26,636 nt of DNA from a virus. The DNA is taken from the IMG/VR virus record IMGVR_UViG_3300047299_000097, positions 1 through 26,636 of that record. The stretch is one strand, 5' to 3'. Position numbers and translations under genes: made by a program. Below the pieces are notes generated by a model, which searched no databases, was not told where the DNA came from, and was given only the letters and a program-made list of their open reading frames with translations. This document shows positions 10,104 through 17,347 of this stretch, piece by piece; the first letter of the stretch is position 1, and every line of letters begins with the position of its first letter.

Positions 10104-10457
10104 TTAAATAAGTACTTGCAACAAGTATTGTGAATCAATTAGGATGTCAACAAACACTGCGTCTCTTTCAACACCTGATGCAAATTCAACCGTTACTTCT
10201 ACTGCAAATTTTCTCGCCAACGGAACGTAATTCATAATTTGATTATTGATTTCGTTCTCAATCTGCGAAATGTTATAATTTAATTCATATACTAAATCTT
10301 CTAAATTACAACCTAAATCCGGTGCACCCATAACCTCACCTCTTCTAGTGAACATAATCACCTCAAGCTGTGCAATCAATTGCGCAATTTCGCTCTCTGA
10401 CTGTAATTTAGTTGGATCGAAATTAGGTTCATTTTTTGATTTAATATAGAATTCCAT
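10104..10457 (-). CDS. Baseplate wedge protein, gp25 / GPW family
   Basis: A 117-aa protein, close to T4 gp25 (132 aa). The signature is at residues 30-50, LEVIMFTRRGEVMGAPDLGC: the 'T-R-x-G-E ... P-x-x-G' motif, with RRGE in place of the usual R-P-G-E/EPR-type core. It is followed by a helix (NLEDLVYELN) and the beta strand VEVTVEFASGVERDAVFVDI. Gp25 sits at the baseplate core, where the EPR-like loop contacts gp6 and nucleates the sheath. Gene order gp25 then gp6 is preserved. The assignment is firm from motif, size and neighbour. Confidence 0.93.
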   Translation of the reverse strand: MEFYIKSKNEPNFDPTKLQSESEIAQLIAQLEVIMFTRRGEVMGAPDLGCNLEDLVYELNYNISQIENEINNQIMNYVPLARKFAVEVTVEFASGVERDAVFVDILIDSQYLLQVLI

Positions 10458-10472
10458 AGTTTATATATTTTC

Positions 10473-11303
10473 TTAAGAATGCATCATCCAGTCAGTACCT
10501 TCATCACCTTTAATCTCTTCGATAACTGCATCTAGCTCTTCTTTTCCTAAATCTTGAATAACGCTTGCATTTACTTTAACATTACCAGGTAATGTGTAAT
10601 CAAAGATTTGCATCTTTTGACCTAATGCTATTTTAATTTTAGCAGAGCAATATCTAAAGAAAGCTTCGTCTTGGAATAGAGCACATTCTGGAATAGTCTC
10701 ATACACATCTAGAATAATGTCTTTCTTTGGAGTTTCACCCGTAAATCTAAATTCATGAGTTAATTGGCTGTAATGAAACGAAAGAGTATTTTCAATAATT
10801 TGCCTAGACAAATCAAAGTAACTTTCGTTAATCACATAGTATTGCAGGTTTTCAGAACCGGCAACAGTACCGGTACCACCATAAAGACCACCATAAAGCA
10901 TTCTTTCAAGGGCGAAATCACCTGTTGTAAAGTTAACTGAAGTACCTGCACCATATCGGCTACCAGTTTGATAAACACCAAACACTGACCATATTTCACC
11001 GCCGCCAGTGGATGGATCTTCTTTAGGAAGAGTCAAACTTCTAGTTCTTTTGAAGTATTCGCTTTCAAACGTAGAAACAGGAATATAGAACATATTCTCT
11101 CTTACGCTATATTCATAGTTTTTGTGAAACCATTTCTTAGCTCTCTGTACAATATTATATACTTCCTTTTTAGGTAAGTTCATTGGAATCATACAAGCTC
11201 CTGTGATTTCAGATGCTAACTCCTTTAAGAAGTTATCAACACACATACTATCCCATGATGGTGGTAATAGTGTGCTGTCATCTGCTTGAAAAATATCACT
11301 CAT
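10473..11303 (-). CDS. Conserved virion structural protein, probable baseplate or neck component
   Basis: A 276-aa protein starting MSDIFQADDSTLLPPSWDSM. It is mixed alpha/beta. A helical segment with KKEVYNIVQRAKKWFHKNYE at about residues 45-64 is followed by strands with a TLPKE motif and a glycine-rich patch (LYGGLYGGTGTVAG). The long C-terminal part, from about residue 155 on, has many aromatics (YYVINESYFDLSRQIIENTL; FFRYCSAKIKIALG). The aromatic, strand-rich make-up and its place directly before the gp25/gp6 pair point to a baseplate or neck structural role. I cannot tie it securely to gp53, gp13 or gp14. It begins 4 bases after the amidoligase stop. Confidence 0.8.
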   Translation of the reverse strand: MSDIFQADDSTLLPPSWDSMCVDNFLKELASEITGACMIPMNLPKKEVYNIVQRAKKWFHKNYEYSVRENMFYIPVSTFESEYFKRTRSLTLPKEDPSTGGGEIWSVFGVYQTGSRYGAGTSVNFTTGDFALERMLYGGLYGGTGTVAGSENLQYYVINESYFDLSRQIIENTLSFHYSQLTHEFRFTGETPKKDIILDVYETIPECALFQDEAFFRYCSAKIKIALGQKMQIFDYTLPGNVKVNASVIQDLGKEELDAVIEEIKGDEGTDWMMHS

Positions 11304-11307
11304 ATCT

Positions 11308-12609
11308 TTAATCTATTTTTGTCGAATTTACTATTTCTACGTCATTGAATTTAGCGTGCTTAACGCTATAATTACCTTCTCTGAAAATACCGCCATCCAT
11401 CGTTCCTTTAAATTTAGAATCAATGCCGTAAACATAACAGTTCTTTAAAACAACTGTGTTTGCAACATAGGAAGATCCAACTTTAGAATCATTAATTTGG
11501 GTATTTTGATAAAAGTTGCAATTTTTAATATCTGAAGCTTTCACATCGCATTTAAAAAAATCACAGTACGTAACCTCACCTTGTACGTATGAATCAATGA
11601 ATTCATATCCATTTAATTCAAAACAATAAGGTAATTTGCCATCCTTAATTTGGATGCGGCCGGTATCTGAATCATAATTGATGTGACCTTTTTCTAGTTG
11701 ACCATGCGTGAATAGATGAGATACTCTATCTTTAACTTGTGGCCAATATAGATCTATTATGTTAGCATCTGAAGATAAATCTACAGTGAAGTTACACTTT
11801 GGAAAGTTCTCTCTGATCTTTCTCCAATCAACACGAACCTCAATAATTCTTTTATTGTTTGCCAATACTCTCTTAAGTTCAAGTTTATTAGAATCGCTAA
11901 ATGAAGCTCCAGCTTGTGCTGAATTCCATAGTTGAATTAAAAAAATATCGAGCATATTTAAAATCTTTGCAGATTTTTTATGCCAATCTTCACCACCAAG
12001 GTATCTAAATTCTAAATAGTTTTTCTGTAACTTATCAAAATTTACACCATAGTATTTGGTTTTAGGAAAGATAAAATTGTTTTGGCTAATGTGTTCTCCG
12101 TTATAAACGTATGATTCAACTCTTGGAATTACAAATTTAATAGATTTTGCATACGTTGAATCCTTTCTATTTGGGAATGATTTCCAAACAAGATCTTCAT
12201 TAAAGTCTAAAATAAACTTCAACGGACTCATTTTTGAAATTAGATTTTTATTGCCAGATAATTTAGGATCGAAACTTAAATTTAAGTGAATTGAAGATCT
12301 ATCAGTCGTATAACCGTTATCCTTAATCCATTCACACATCTTAATTATCATTAATCTGGCTGCGGTATAAGGCAACGCAGCTGTTACCAATTCATTTAAA
12401 CCAGCACCACCGCTCATGTCTGGTTCAATTTTAAATTCATCAGGTGTTGGTGAAAATGTACTATGCGCCTTTTTCTCAACTTTGATTTTCTTGCCTAACA
12501 GTTTTTCAAGCTGTTTTGCTGTTTCTTCCAAACTATGATTGGAGTAGAATTCGAATTCTACTCCAACCAAAGCTTTGGATAAAATATCTGAATCTTTAAG
12601 ATCTATCAT
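11308..12609 (-). CDS. Amidoligase (COOH-NH2 ligase, glutamine synthetase-like fold) with C-terminal pentapeptide/beta-helix-like tail
   Basis: A 433-aa protein. Residues 14-22 (LVGVEFEFY) carry the metal-binding G-V-E-x-E strand of the amidoligase_2 family. They are followed by IEPDMSGGAGLNELVTAALP (61-80), the D-x-S-x-x-x-x-x-E-L-V-T loop, by the helix YTAARLMIIKMCEWIKDNGY, by SSIHLNLS (105-112) with its conserved His, and by NYLEFRYLGG (197-206) with the conserved E-x-R. These enzymes use ATP to join amino groups to carboxylates, making small peptides or modifying proteins. The last ~100 residues (330-433) read as short repeats (CDFFK, CDVKA, SDIKN, CNFYQ) typical of a pentapeptide-like or right-handed beta-helix. 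The substrate is unknown. It lies between an S1 homologue and structural genes, so virion-protein modification is a reasonable guess. Codons 12-24 contain two abutting DNA palindromes. Confidence 0.85.
   Translation of the reverse strand: MIDLKDSDILSKALVGVEFEFYSNHSLEETAKQLEKLLGKKIKVEKKAHSTFSPTPDEFKIEPDMSGGAGLNELVTAALPYTAARLMIIKMCEWIKDNGYTTDRSSIHLNLSFDPKLSGNKNLISKMSPLKFILDFNEDLVWKSFPNRKDSTYAKSIKFVIPRVESYVYNGEHISQNNFIFPKTKYYGVNFDKLQKNYLEFRYLGGEDWHKKSAKILNMLDIFLIQLWNSAQAGASFSDSNKLELKRVLANNKRIIEVRVDWRKIRENFPKCNFTVDLSSDANIIDLYWPQVKDRVSHLFTHGQLEKGHINYDSDTGRIQIKDGKLPYCFELNGYEFIDSYVQGEVTYCDFFKCDVKASDIKNCNFYQNTQINDSKVGSSYVANTVVLKNCYVYGIDSKFKGTMDGGIFREGNYSVKHAKFNDVEIVNSTKID
12539..12566. repeat. Perfect 28-bp palindrome inside the amidoligase gene
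   Basis: The half-site TTGGAGTAGAATTC is followed immediately by its exact reverse complement. It covers codons 15-24 of the amidoligase gene, including the G-V-E-F-E-F catalytic strand. In mRNA it could fold into a hairpin of up to 12 bp about 45 bases after the start codon. It could also be a protein-binding site. Confidence 0.9.
12567..12578. repeat. Perfect 12-bp palindrome abutting the 28-bp one
   Basis: CCAAAGCTTTGG reads the same on both strands and touches the 28-bp palindrome with no spacer. It covers codons 11-15 of the amidoligase gene. In mRNA it would be the first of two adjacent stem-loops. Confidence 0.85.
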
Positions 12610-12659
12610 CTATATAGCGAATTTTTGTTGTTCACTATATATATATCGTCTTAAAACGA

Positions 12660-13916
12660 TTATAACTTTAAGAATACCTTTCTTGTAGCTTCATCGATTC
12701 TAGTCATCATTACCGTGATAGGATCTCCTTTCTTAATCGCATTAATATCGATACCTTCTAATTCAGAGATATGTAATAAACCAACAATACCTTCTTCAAT
12801 CGTTACAAAGATACCATAATCTTTAATGGACTTAACTGTTCCTTGAATTTGGCAAGGTACTGTATATCTTTCCGAGATATTCGTCCATGGATTTGCAGTT
12901 GCTGATTCAGCAGAACCAACTACCTGTGTTAACGTGATTTTCTTATCACTAATAATTTCTTTAATCATGAATGAAATTTCAGAACCAGCTTCAATTTTAC
13001 CAGAAGCCTGTAATTTAGACATTTCTTCATTTAAATCATTTACGTGAATCATACCCGTTAAGCATCCATTGAATTCAACGAATACACCAAATTTAGCGGT
13101 TCCTGTTACGTTACCAGTTATCATAGTTTCAGCTGGCAATTCTCTCAATTTGTCAATTTCATGAGGAATCATCGCTTGTAAGTATTTTCTATGAGATACC
13201 ACAATAGTTCCTTTATCAGTTGAGAATGAAACTGGAACTACATATAAATCAGTTCCGATGATCGATTCAAAATCTGCTAATTTATTAGCACCAGCTAATG
13301 AACCTGGCATGAAACAGTCAATACCTTGAACATTCACGATGTAACCACCGCCTGGAATCATTTGAGTAACTGTACCAGTGTATGCAGTTTTACCTTCATC
13401 GATAGATTTACGTAATTCAGCAAATATAGCTTGTCTTGTTCCTTCGGTAACTGAACCTGAGATAATACCTCTACTTCCTTCTTCTTTAGCCGTTGTGATC
13501 TTAACCATGAATTCTTTTCCTGGCATGATTAATTTTCTAAATTGAGGAGATTCTGCGCTTAAGTTAATATAAATTAACTCTCTATAACCAATATCAATCA
13601 TCGCAGTATTTTCTGTAACTGAATAGATTGTACCAGTGTGGTGTTCACCCTTTTGAACTGTAGTTACTTTCATGCTGCCTGTCACACCATCATACAGGTC
13701 GTATAATTGTTGCGCGTAGCTTTCTCGACAATAGACTTTATCTCCGTTTTGAGTTTTAATAAAAGGATTTCCTTTTCTTAAAACAGAAGGACAAGATGCT
13801 TCAAACGCATCCCAGTCAAAATTAGGATCTCCAGTAACTGGAACTTCTTGGACTTTACCAATTTTAACGGTTTTCACCGCTACATCGATGTTTTGTTTTT
13901 TTAGTTGTGTTGTCAT
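12660..13916 (-). CDS. Ribosomal protein S1 homologue, four S1 (OB-fold) domains
   Basis: A 418-aa protein with four S1 RNA-binding domains at about residues 92-156, 177-243, 263-332 and 353-418. Each has the G-x-V ... G-x-x-V/I ... G-x-x-H pattern; examples are GTVTQMIPGGGYIVNVQG, GNVTGTAKFGVFVEFNGCLT and GTVKSIKDYGIFVTIEEGIV. Near the N-terminus FDWDAFE (33-39) resembles the N-terminus of Bacteroidota S1. The second domain's GGGYIVNVQGIDCFMPGSL resembles the KGG-type domain 2 of bacterial S1. Cellular S1 brings mRNAs to the 30S subunit. A phage copy could bias translation to phage mRNAs with A/T-rich, SD-less leaders. It is shorter than typical cellular S1 (usually six domains). The gene lies inside the virion block, 50 bases before the amidoligase. 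Domain assignment is secure; the role is inferred. Confidence 0.93.
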   Translation of the reverse strand: MTTQLKKQNIDVAVKTVKIGKVQEVPVTGDPNFDWDAFEASCPSVLRKGNPFIKTQNGDKVYCRESYAQQLYDLYDGVTGSMKVTTVQKGEHHTGTIYSVTENTAMIDIGYRELIYINLSAESPQFRKLIMPGKEFMVKITTAKEEGSRGIISGSVTEGTRQAIFAELRKSIDEGKTAYTGTVTQMIPGGGYIVNVQGIDCFMPGSLAGANKLADFESIIGTDLYVVPVSFSTDKGTIVVSHRKYLQAMIPHEIDKLRELPAETMITGNVTGTAKFGVFVEFNGCLTGMIHVNDLNEEMSKLQASGKIEAGSEISFMIKEIISDKKITLTQVVGSAESATANPWTNISERYTVPCQIQGTVKSIKDYGIFVTIEEGIVGLLHISELEGIDINAIKKGDPITVMMTRIDEATRKVFLKL

Positions 13917-13955
13917 TTAATTGTTATTTAATAAGATATTTATTACTTTAAGAAA

Positions 13956-14528
13956 TTAAGGCATTGGAATTGATTGAATCATTGATTTAATATCAGCCAA
14001 TTTTTCGATAGTTGCCACGATAGTATCGGGTAATTCAAACGCAATTTTAATGGCTGCTGAAATTAAATTAACAAACCACGTTGCAATTGCATTTAAGACT
14101 GTCAAGAAACCATTTAATTTTTCTTTGTTTCTTAATAAAAAGCTCATTGGGTTTGGAATTCCCGGAGCAGTAGGCACCGGAATTGTAGGTGGAATTAAAT
14201 TTCCGGCAATCATAGTTTGAATTTCAACCGGCAATTGTTTAACCCCATCAGTAGCCGCCTTAAAATTAATTTTAATTTCGCTAATAGATTTTTTAATTTC
14301 AATTTTAGCCTGGCCAGAATTATAGTATGATGTAAGACGTTCTTTTACTGCTTTAGCTTCTTTTTCAGCAGCTTCAGTGTCAGTTATGTATGTTTTAATC
14401 TGATCAAGTTCTTCTTTATATTGTACCTCTATCAGATTTTTGATAACTGCTTCTGGTTCTAAACCCGGTAAACTTATGTCAGCCGTTAATTTATCTAGAG
14501 CAGTTTGTAGCTGTTCAATTGATGCCAT
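13956..14528 (-). CDS. Hypothetical helical protein with proline-rich hinge, baseplate operon
   Basis: A 190-aa protein. The N-terminal 110 residues are helical and partly coiled-coil (AAEKEAKAVKERLTSYYNSG). A hinge rich in Pro follows (PPTIPVPTAPGIPNPM, about 113-128), then a hydrophobic helical pair (LNGFLTVLNAIATWFVNLIS, about 138-157) and a helical C-terminus ending SIPMP. The hydrophobic helix could insert in a membrane or pack inside the tail tube. It lies 28 bases after the spike/hydrolase gene and 39 bases before the S1 homologue. A tail-tip or hub accessory is plausible. A holin is possible but less likely because the hydrophobic part is interrupted and late in the protein. No family is recognised. 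Confidence 0.72.
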   Translation of the reverse strand: MASIEQLQTALDKLTADISLPGLEPEAVIKNLIEVQYKEELDQIKTYITDTEAAEKEAKAVKERLTSYYNSGQAKIEIKKSISEIKINFKAATDGVKQLPVEIQTMIAGNLIPPTIPVPTAPGIPNPMSFLLRNKEKLNGFLTVLNAIATWFVNLISAAIKIAFELPDTIVATIEKLADIKSMIQSIPMP

Positions 14529-14556
14529 TATTATTTAATTTAACAAGTTATATATC

Positions 14557-16101
14557 TTACGCAGATGGCGCTTTAAATAGCAATAAATTCCATTTTGAAT
14601 GAGATTTACCGCCATACACGAAATTAGTATTGTAATTATTCCTGTTATCGGTCGACCACTTATGACCGTTAGATCTTTGATGAAAGGCTCCTGTGAAAAT
14701 TTGAGTGTGACCATATTTTCTACAACTTGCTTCTGCATCACCAGCCGTTGCCCAATATACAACAACGTCTCCGATATCATAATCCTGTTTTAGCGCGTTT
14801 GCTAATTCTCCCTTCGATATGTTAGTTCCTAACACCATTTTTCTATAACCTAATGAAGTTAATGCAGAATGATAACCCGAACCGTTTGCATTTCCTCCAG
14901 CAGCAGATATAGCGCCTTTAGTCATTTTTTTACCCGATAAACCAGCTATATAATTTTTAGCATGATTATATGTAAATCTTGCGCAACTTCCATGTTTTTC
15001 ACCGGCAGCCAACGTTGATTCAACCGTGTTAATGATTGAGTTTAATTGTTTGCTGCTAGCATTTCCATTATAAAAAGATGTGGATAGATCATTACCTGAA
15101 TTTTTGTCATCATTGTCTATTTCTTCATCACCTGTCGTAACACCAGACACTGCAACTGGAGCTCCGTTTGGATCTAATATGATTTCATCTACGGTGCTAT
15201 AAGTGACTGGTGTTTCATTTGAAACGCCAGGTTGAGCGCCTTGTGCCCCAGTAGCAGTCGTCGTAGATGTCGCAGCCCCAGCCGAAACTGAAGGAGCCGG
15301 TGAAGCAGGACCTGATCCAGTTGAACTTGAAGTAGCATTAGCTCCACCTCCAGTAGAATTAGCAGCAGTTCCAGATGACGGTGTGCCTCCTGTGTTGCCG
15401 CCACCACCCGATGTTGATGAACCTGCTTTAACTTGTTTAATTGTCTCTAGTTTACCCTTAATAGCGGAAACTTTAGTTGAATCAGCCGGTAGTGGAGGAC
15501 CAGATGGTCCATTTGGAGTTGGATGCTTATGAGCTACGAATGCAGCCATAAAATCATCTAATATCTTTCTTAATGTTTCTCCCTTAACAGCTGGCTCTTT
15601 TTCATCTTGCCAATTTGAAGATATAAAAATGCTTTCGGCATTTAAATATATCTTGCCATCATTAAATCTGATCATTGGTGATTTATGGTTGTCTTCACCC
15701 GTTGTTAAAATTAAACCATCTTCCTTACTTACGTAAAATCTAAAATTACGCATTGCGTCATAAATCAATGAAATAACGTCATGCGCATTTGCAGCGCCGT
15801 CTAGGACTTCTTTCTTTAATTCTGCGTTTTGATTGATGTGATATGAATACATTGGTAAATATATGTTACCATTATCAAATGTTATAGCAACTATATCACC
15901 AACCCTTGGAACGAAATGTTGACCGGGAGCCAAAGTATTTGATGGTGCCGCCCATGGAATTGCATCGGTTGGAATAGTATCGAACTTTCCATAAACCTTA
16001 ACTTTACACCTACCGTGCTTAAGTGGATCGTTGTTATCAACAACTTCTCCAAGCCAGTGTGTATCCCTAATGTTGTCTGAACCTAATTCGTTTTCTGTCA
16101 T
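14557..16101 (-). CDS. gp5-like baseplate spike: OB-fold, short spike stem, low-complexity linker and C-terminal CHAP-like hydrolase
   Basis: A 514-aa protein with a recognisable order of parts. Residues 14-90 form the gp5/gpV-type OB-fold (WLGEVVDNNDPLKHGRCKVK ... VPRVGDIVAITFDNGN). Residues 110-165 are a short beta-stem segment (ILTTGEDNHKSPMIRFNDGK). AHKHPTPNGPSGPPLP (190-205) is the H-x-H-P-T ... G-P-S-G-P-P motif typical of tail-spike proteins. Residues 225-295 are a Gly/Ser/Thr/Ala linker. Residues 350-514 look like a CHAP/NlpC-P60-type cysteine peptidase, with candidate Cys373 (HGSCARF), His465 (YGHTQIFTG) and Asp485. It would pierce the envelope and cut peptidoglycan on injection. In T4 gp5 the enzyme is a lysozyme placed between OB and stem, so this is a different layout. 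The catalytic residues are assigned by pattern only. Confidence 0.87.
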   Translation of the reverse strand: MTENELGSDNIRDTHWLGEVVDNNDPLKHGRCKVKVYGKFDTIPTDAIPWAAPSNTLAPGQHFVPRVGDIVAITFDNGNIYLPMYSYHINQNAELKKEVLDGAANAHDVISLIYDAMRNFRFYVSKEDGLILTTGEDNHKSPMIRFNDGKIYLNAESIFISSNWQDEKEPAVKGETLRKILDDFMAAFVAHKHPTPNGPSGPPLPADSTKVSAIKGKLETIKQVKAGSSTSGGGGNTGGTPSSGTAANSTGGGANATSSSTGSGPASPAPSVSAGAATSTTTATGAQGAQPGVSNETPVTYSTVDEIILDPNGAPVAVSGVTTGDEEIDNDDKNSGNDLSTSFYNGNASSKQLNSIINTVESTLAAGEKHGSCARFTYNHAKNYIAGLSGKKMTKGAISAAGGNANGSGYHSALTSLGYRKMVLGTNISKGELANALKQDYDIGDVVVYWATAGDAEASCRKYGHTQIFTGAFHQRSNGHKWSTDNRNNYNTNFVYGGKSHSKWNLLLFKAPSA

Positions 16102-16107
16102 GATATA

Positions 16108-17334
16108 TTATTTATACACATTTCCAAGACCAGCTGCTGCAGCTTGGTTTAGCGCATTTACAATCGACTGACCGGCACTTATGCCATAGACATTTCCTTT
16201 AACTGTTTCTTCAATAGCTTTAGGCGTTAATAAATTGTTAACGTTACTAGCCTGATCTATTTTATTAACAGCATTCATTAATACGTTTTCAAACGTAGGA
16301 ATTTTATCATTAATAGTTGAAGTAACTTTTCCTAAAAGTTCTTCTTTCTTCTTATTTGCTAAATTAGTTAATTGATCTTTTGCAAGTTCCTGTGCTTGCT
16401 TAAATTTATCATTAAGCGCATCTTTAGAAAACTTTTTCTTATATGCATCTACCGTCTTATTTAAATTTAATGGATCGTTTGGAATGCTTTTAGTATTTAC
16501 TGTAGGTGGAACTTTAATATCCGTTTGATTTATTGATTCAGCAGTTTCAACAATAACACCTTGCAAATATTTGCCATCAACCCTATTCATTCTTCCATAG
16601 TTGATAGAAATTTCTTGAGATGCTTGCGAATATTCTGCGTTTGATAAAGTTTCTAAAGCTTTAGATCCAGATGCAATATCAAATTCACAATATGTTAATA
16701 AAAAAGCTAAACCAGGAGTGTTTCCGCCAGTTATTTCTTGGTTGATAGGTGCATTATCTGCGTATTCCGCAGTATCTATTGTTCTAATGTCCTTAACGTA
16801 AATCCACATTGAAAAACGTCTTAAGTTAGCTGGTAATACGTAACACCATTTTTCTTCATCAAATACGGCTTTTCTATATAAAGCCATTAAACCAGTGATA
16901 GCTAAATTAATTGTTTCTAAACATGTGATAGTAATTTTTGCGTCAGCTCCTCCCCAGTATGGTTTTAATGGATCAAACTGTACCATTTTATCTACGCCGG
17001 CTAACGATTGCCAGTACCATGGCATTTCTGAATTTATTCTAAATAAAGCTTCTTTAAAATCTTTAAGAGCTTGTAATTTTTCATCGTATCGCTTATCTGC
17101 ACCGTTTTGCAATTTAGCTAAAAAATCTTCAGCGTCTTTACTAAATAGTGGGGACTCGTATTCGGCTTTAACTCCATTTGGATTTGTTGAAGCTCCACCA
17201 CCTGGCACAAACATTAAGCTAAATGTTAGATATGTAGGGTCTTGGTATCCTTTATGTAATTTACCCCCACTAGCGCCAGCCGTATAGAGACCTGATTTTA
17301 TAAAGTCATAAAAGGGTGCGTTAGTTTCTGCCAT
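16108..17334 (-). CDS. Probable tail-tube/baseplate junction protein (gp48/gp54-like by context)
   Basis: A 408-aa protein starting MAETNAPFYDFIKSGLYTAG. The first ~250 residues are beta-rich with aromatic strands (KGYQDPTYLTFSLMFVPGGG; PWYWQSLAGVDKMVQFDPLK; LPANLRRFSMWIYVKDIRTI). The last type of strand is what I would expect in tube-like proteins that cap the hub and start tail-tube polymerisation. The C-terminal ~130 residues are helical and lysine-rich (DALNDKFKQAQELAKDQLTN), perhaps an extension into the tube. It lies between the hub gene and the spike gene, 6 bases before the latter. Assignment to gp48 or gp54 is by position and fold impression, not by a motif match. Confidence 0.8.
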   Translation of the reverse strand: MAETNAPFYDFIKSGLYTAGASGGKLHKGYQDPTYLTFSLMFVPGGGASTNPNGVKAEYESPLFSKDAEDFLAKLQNGADKRYDEKLQALKDFKEALFRINSEMPWYWQSLAGVDKMVQFDPLKPYWGGADAKITITCLETINLAITGLMALYRKAVFDEEKWCYVLPANLRRFSMWIYVKDIRTIDTAEYADNAPINQEITGGNTPGLAFLLTYCEFDIASGSKALETLSNAEYSQASQEISINYGRMNRVDGKYLQGVIVETAESINQTDIKVPPTVNTKSIPNDPLNLNKTVDAYKKKFSKDALNDKFKQAQELAKDQLTNLANKKKEELLGKVTSTINDKIPTFENVLMNAVNKIDQASNVNNLLTPKAIEETVKGNVYGISAGQSIVNALNQAAAAGLGNVYK

Positions 17335-17347
17335 TTTTATTATATAT

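Noticed and set aside
12645-12660. Hairpin after the S1 gene as a terminator
   Set aside because: The stem is only 5 bp (ATCGT/ACGAT) and is followed by alternating AT, not a T run; at most a weak processing or pause site.
13956-14528. 190-aa protein as a holin
   Set aside because: There is one interrupted hydrophobic region late in the protein, no typical two-span holin arrangement, and the context is baseplate assembly.
14535-14780. 81-codon minus-strand frame ending near the spike gene's end
   Set aside because: It lies almost wholly inside the spike/hydrolase gene in another frame, and the hydrolase domain in the main frame is clearly the coding one.
16895-17287. 130-codon open frame on the plus strand
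   Set aside because: It is antisense to the 408-aa tail protein gene, has no leader or neighbours in that direction and a composition typical of a complementary-strand frame.
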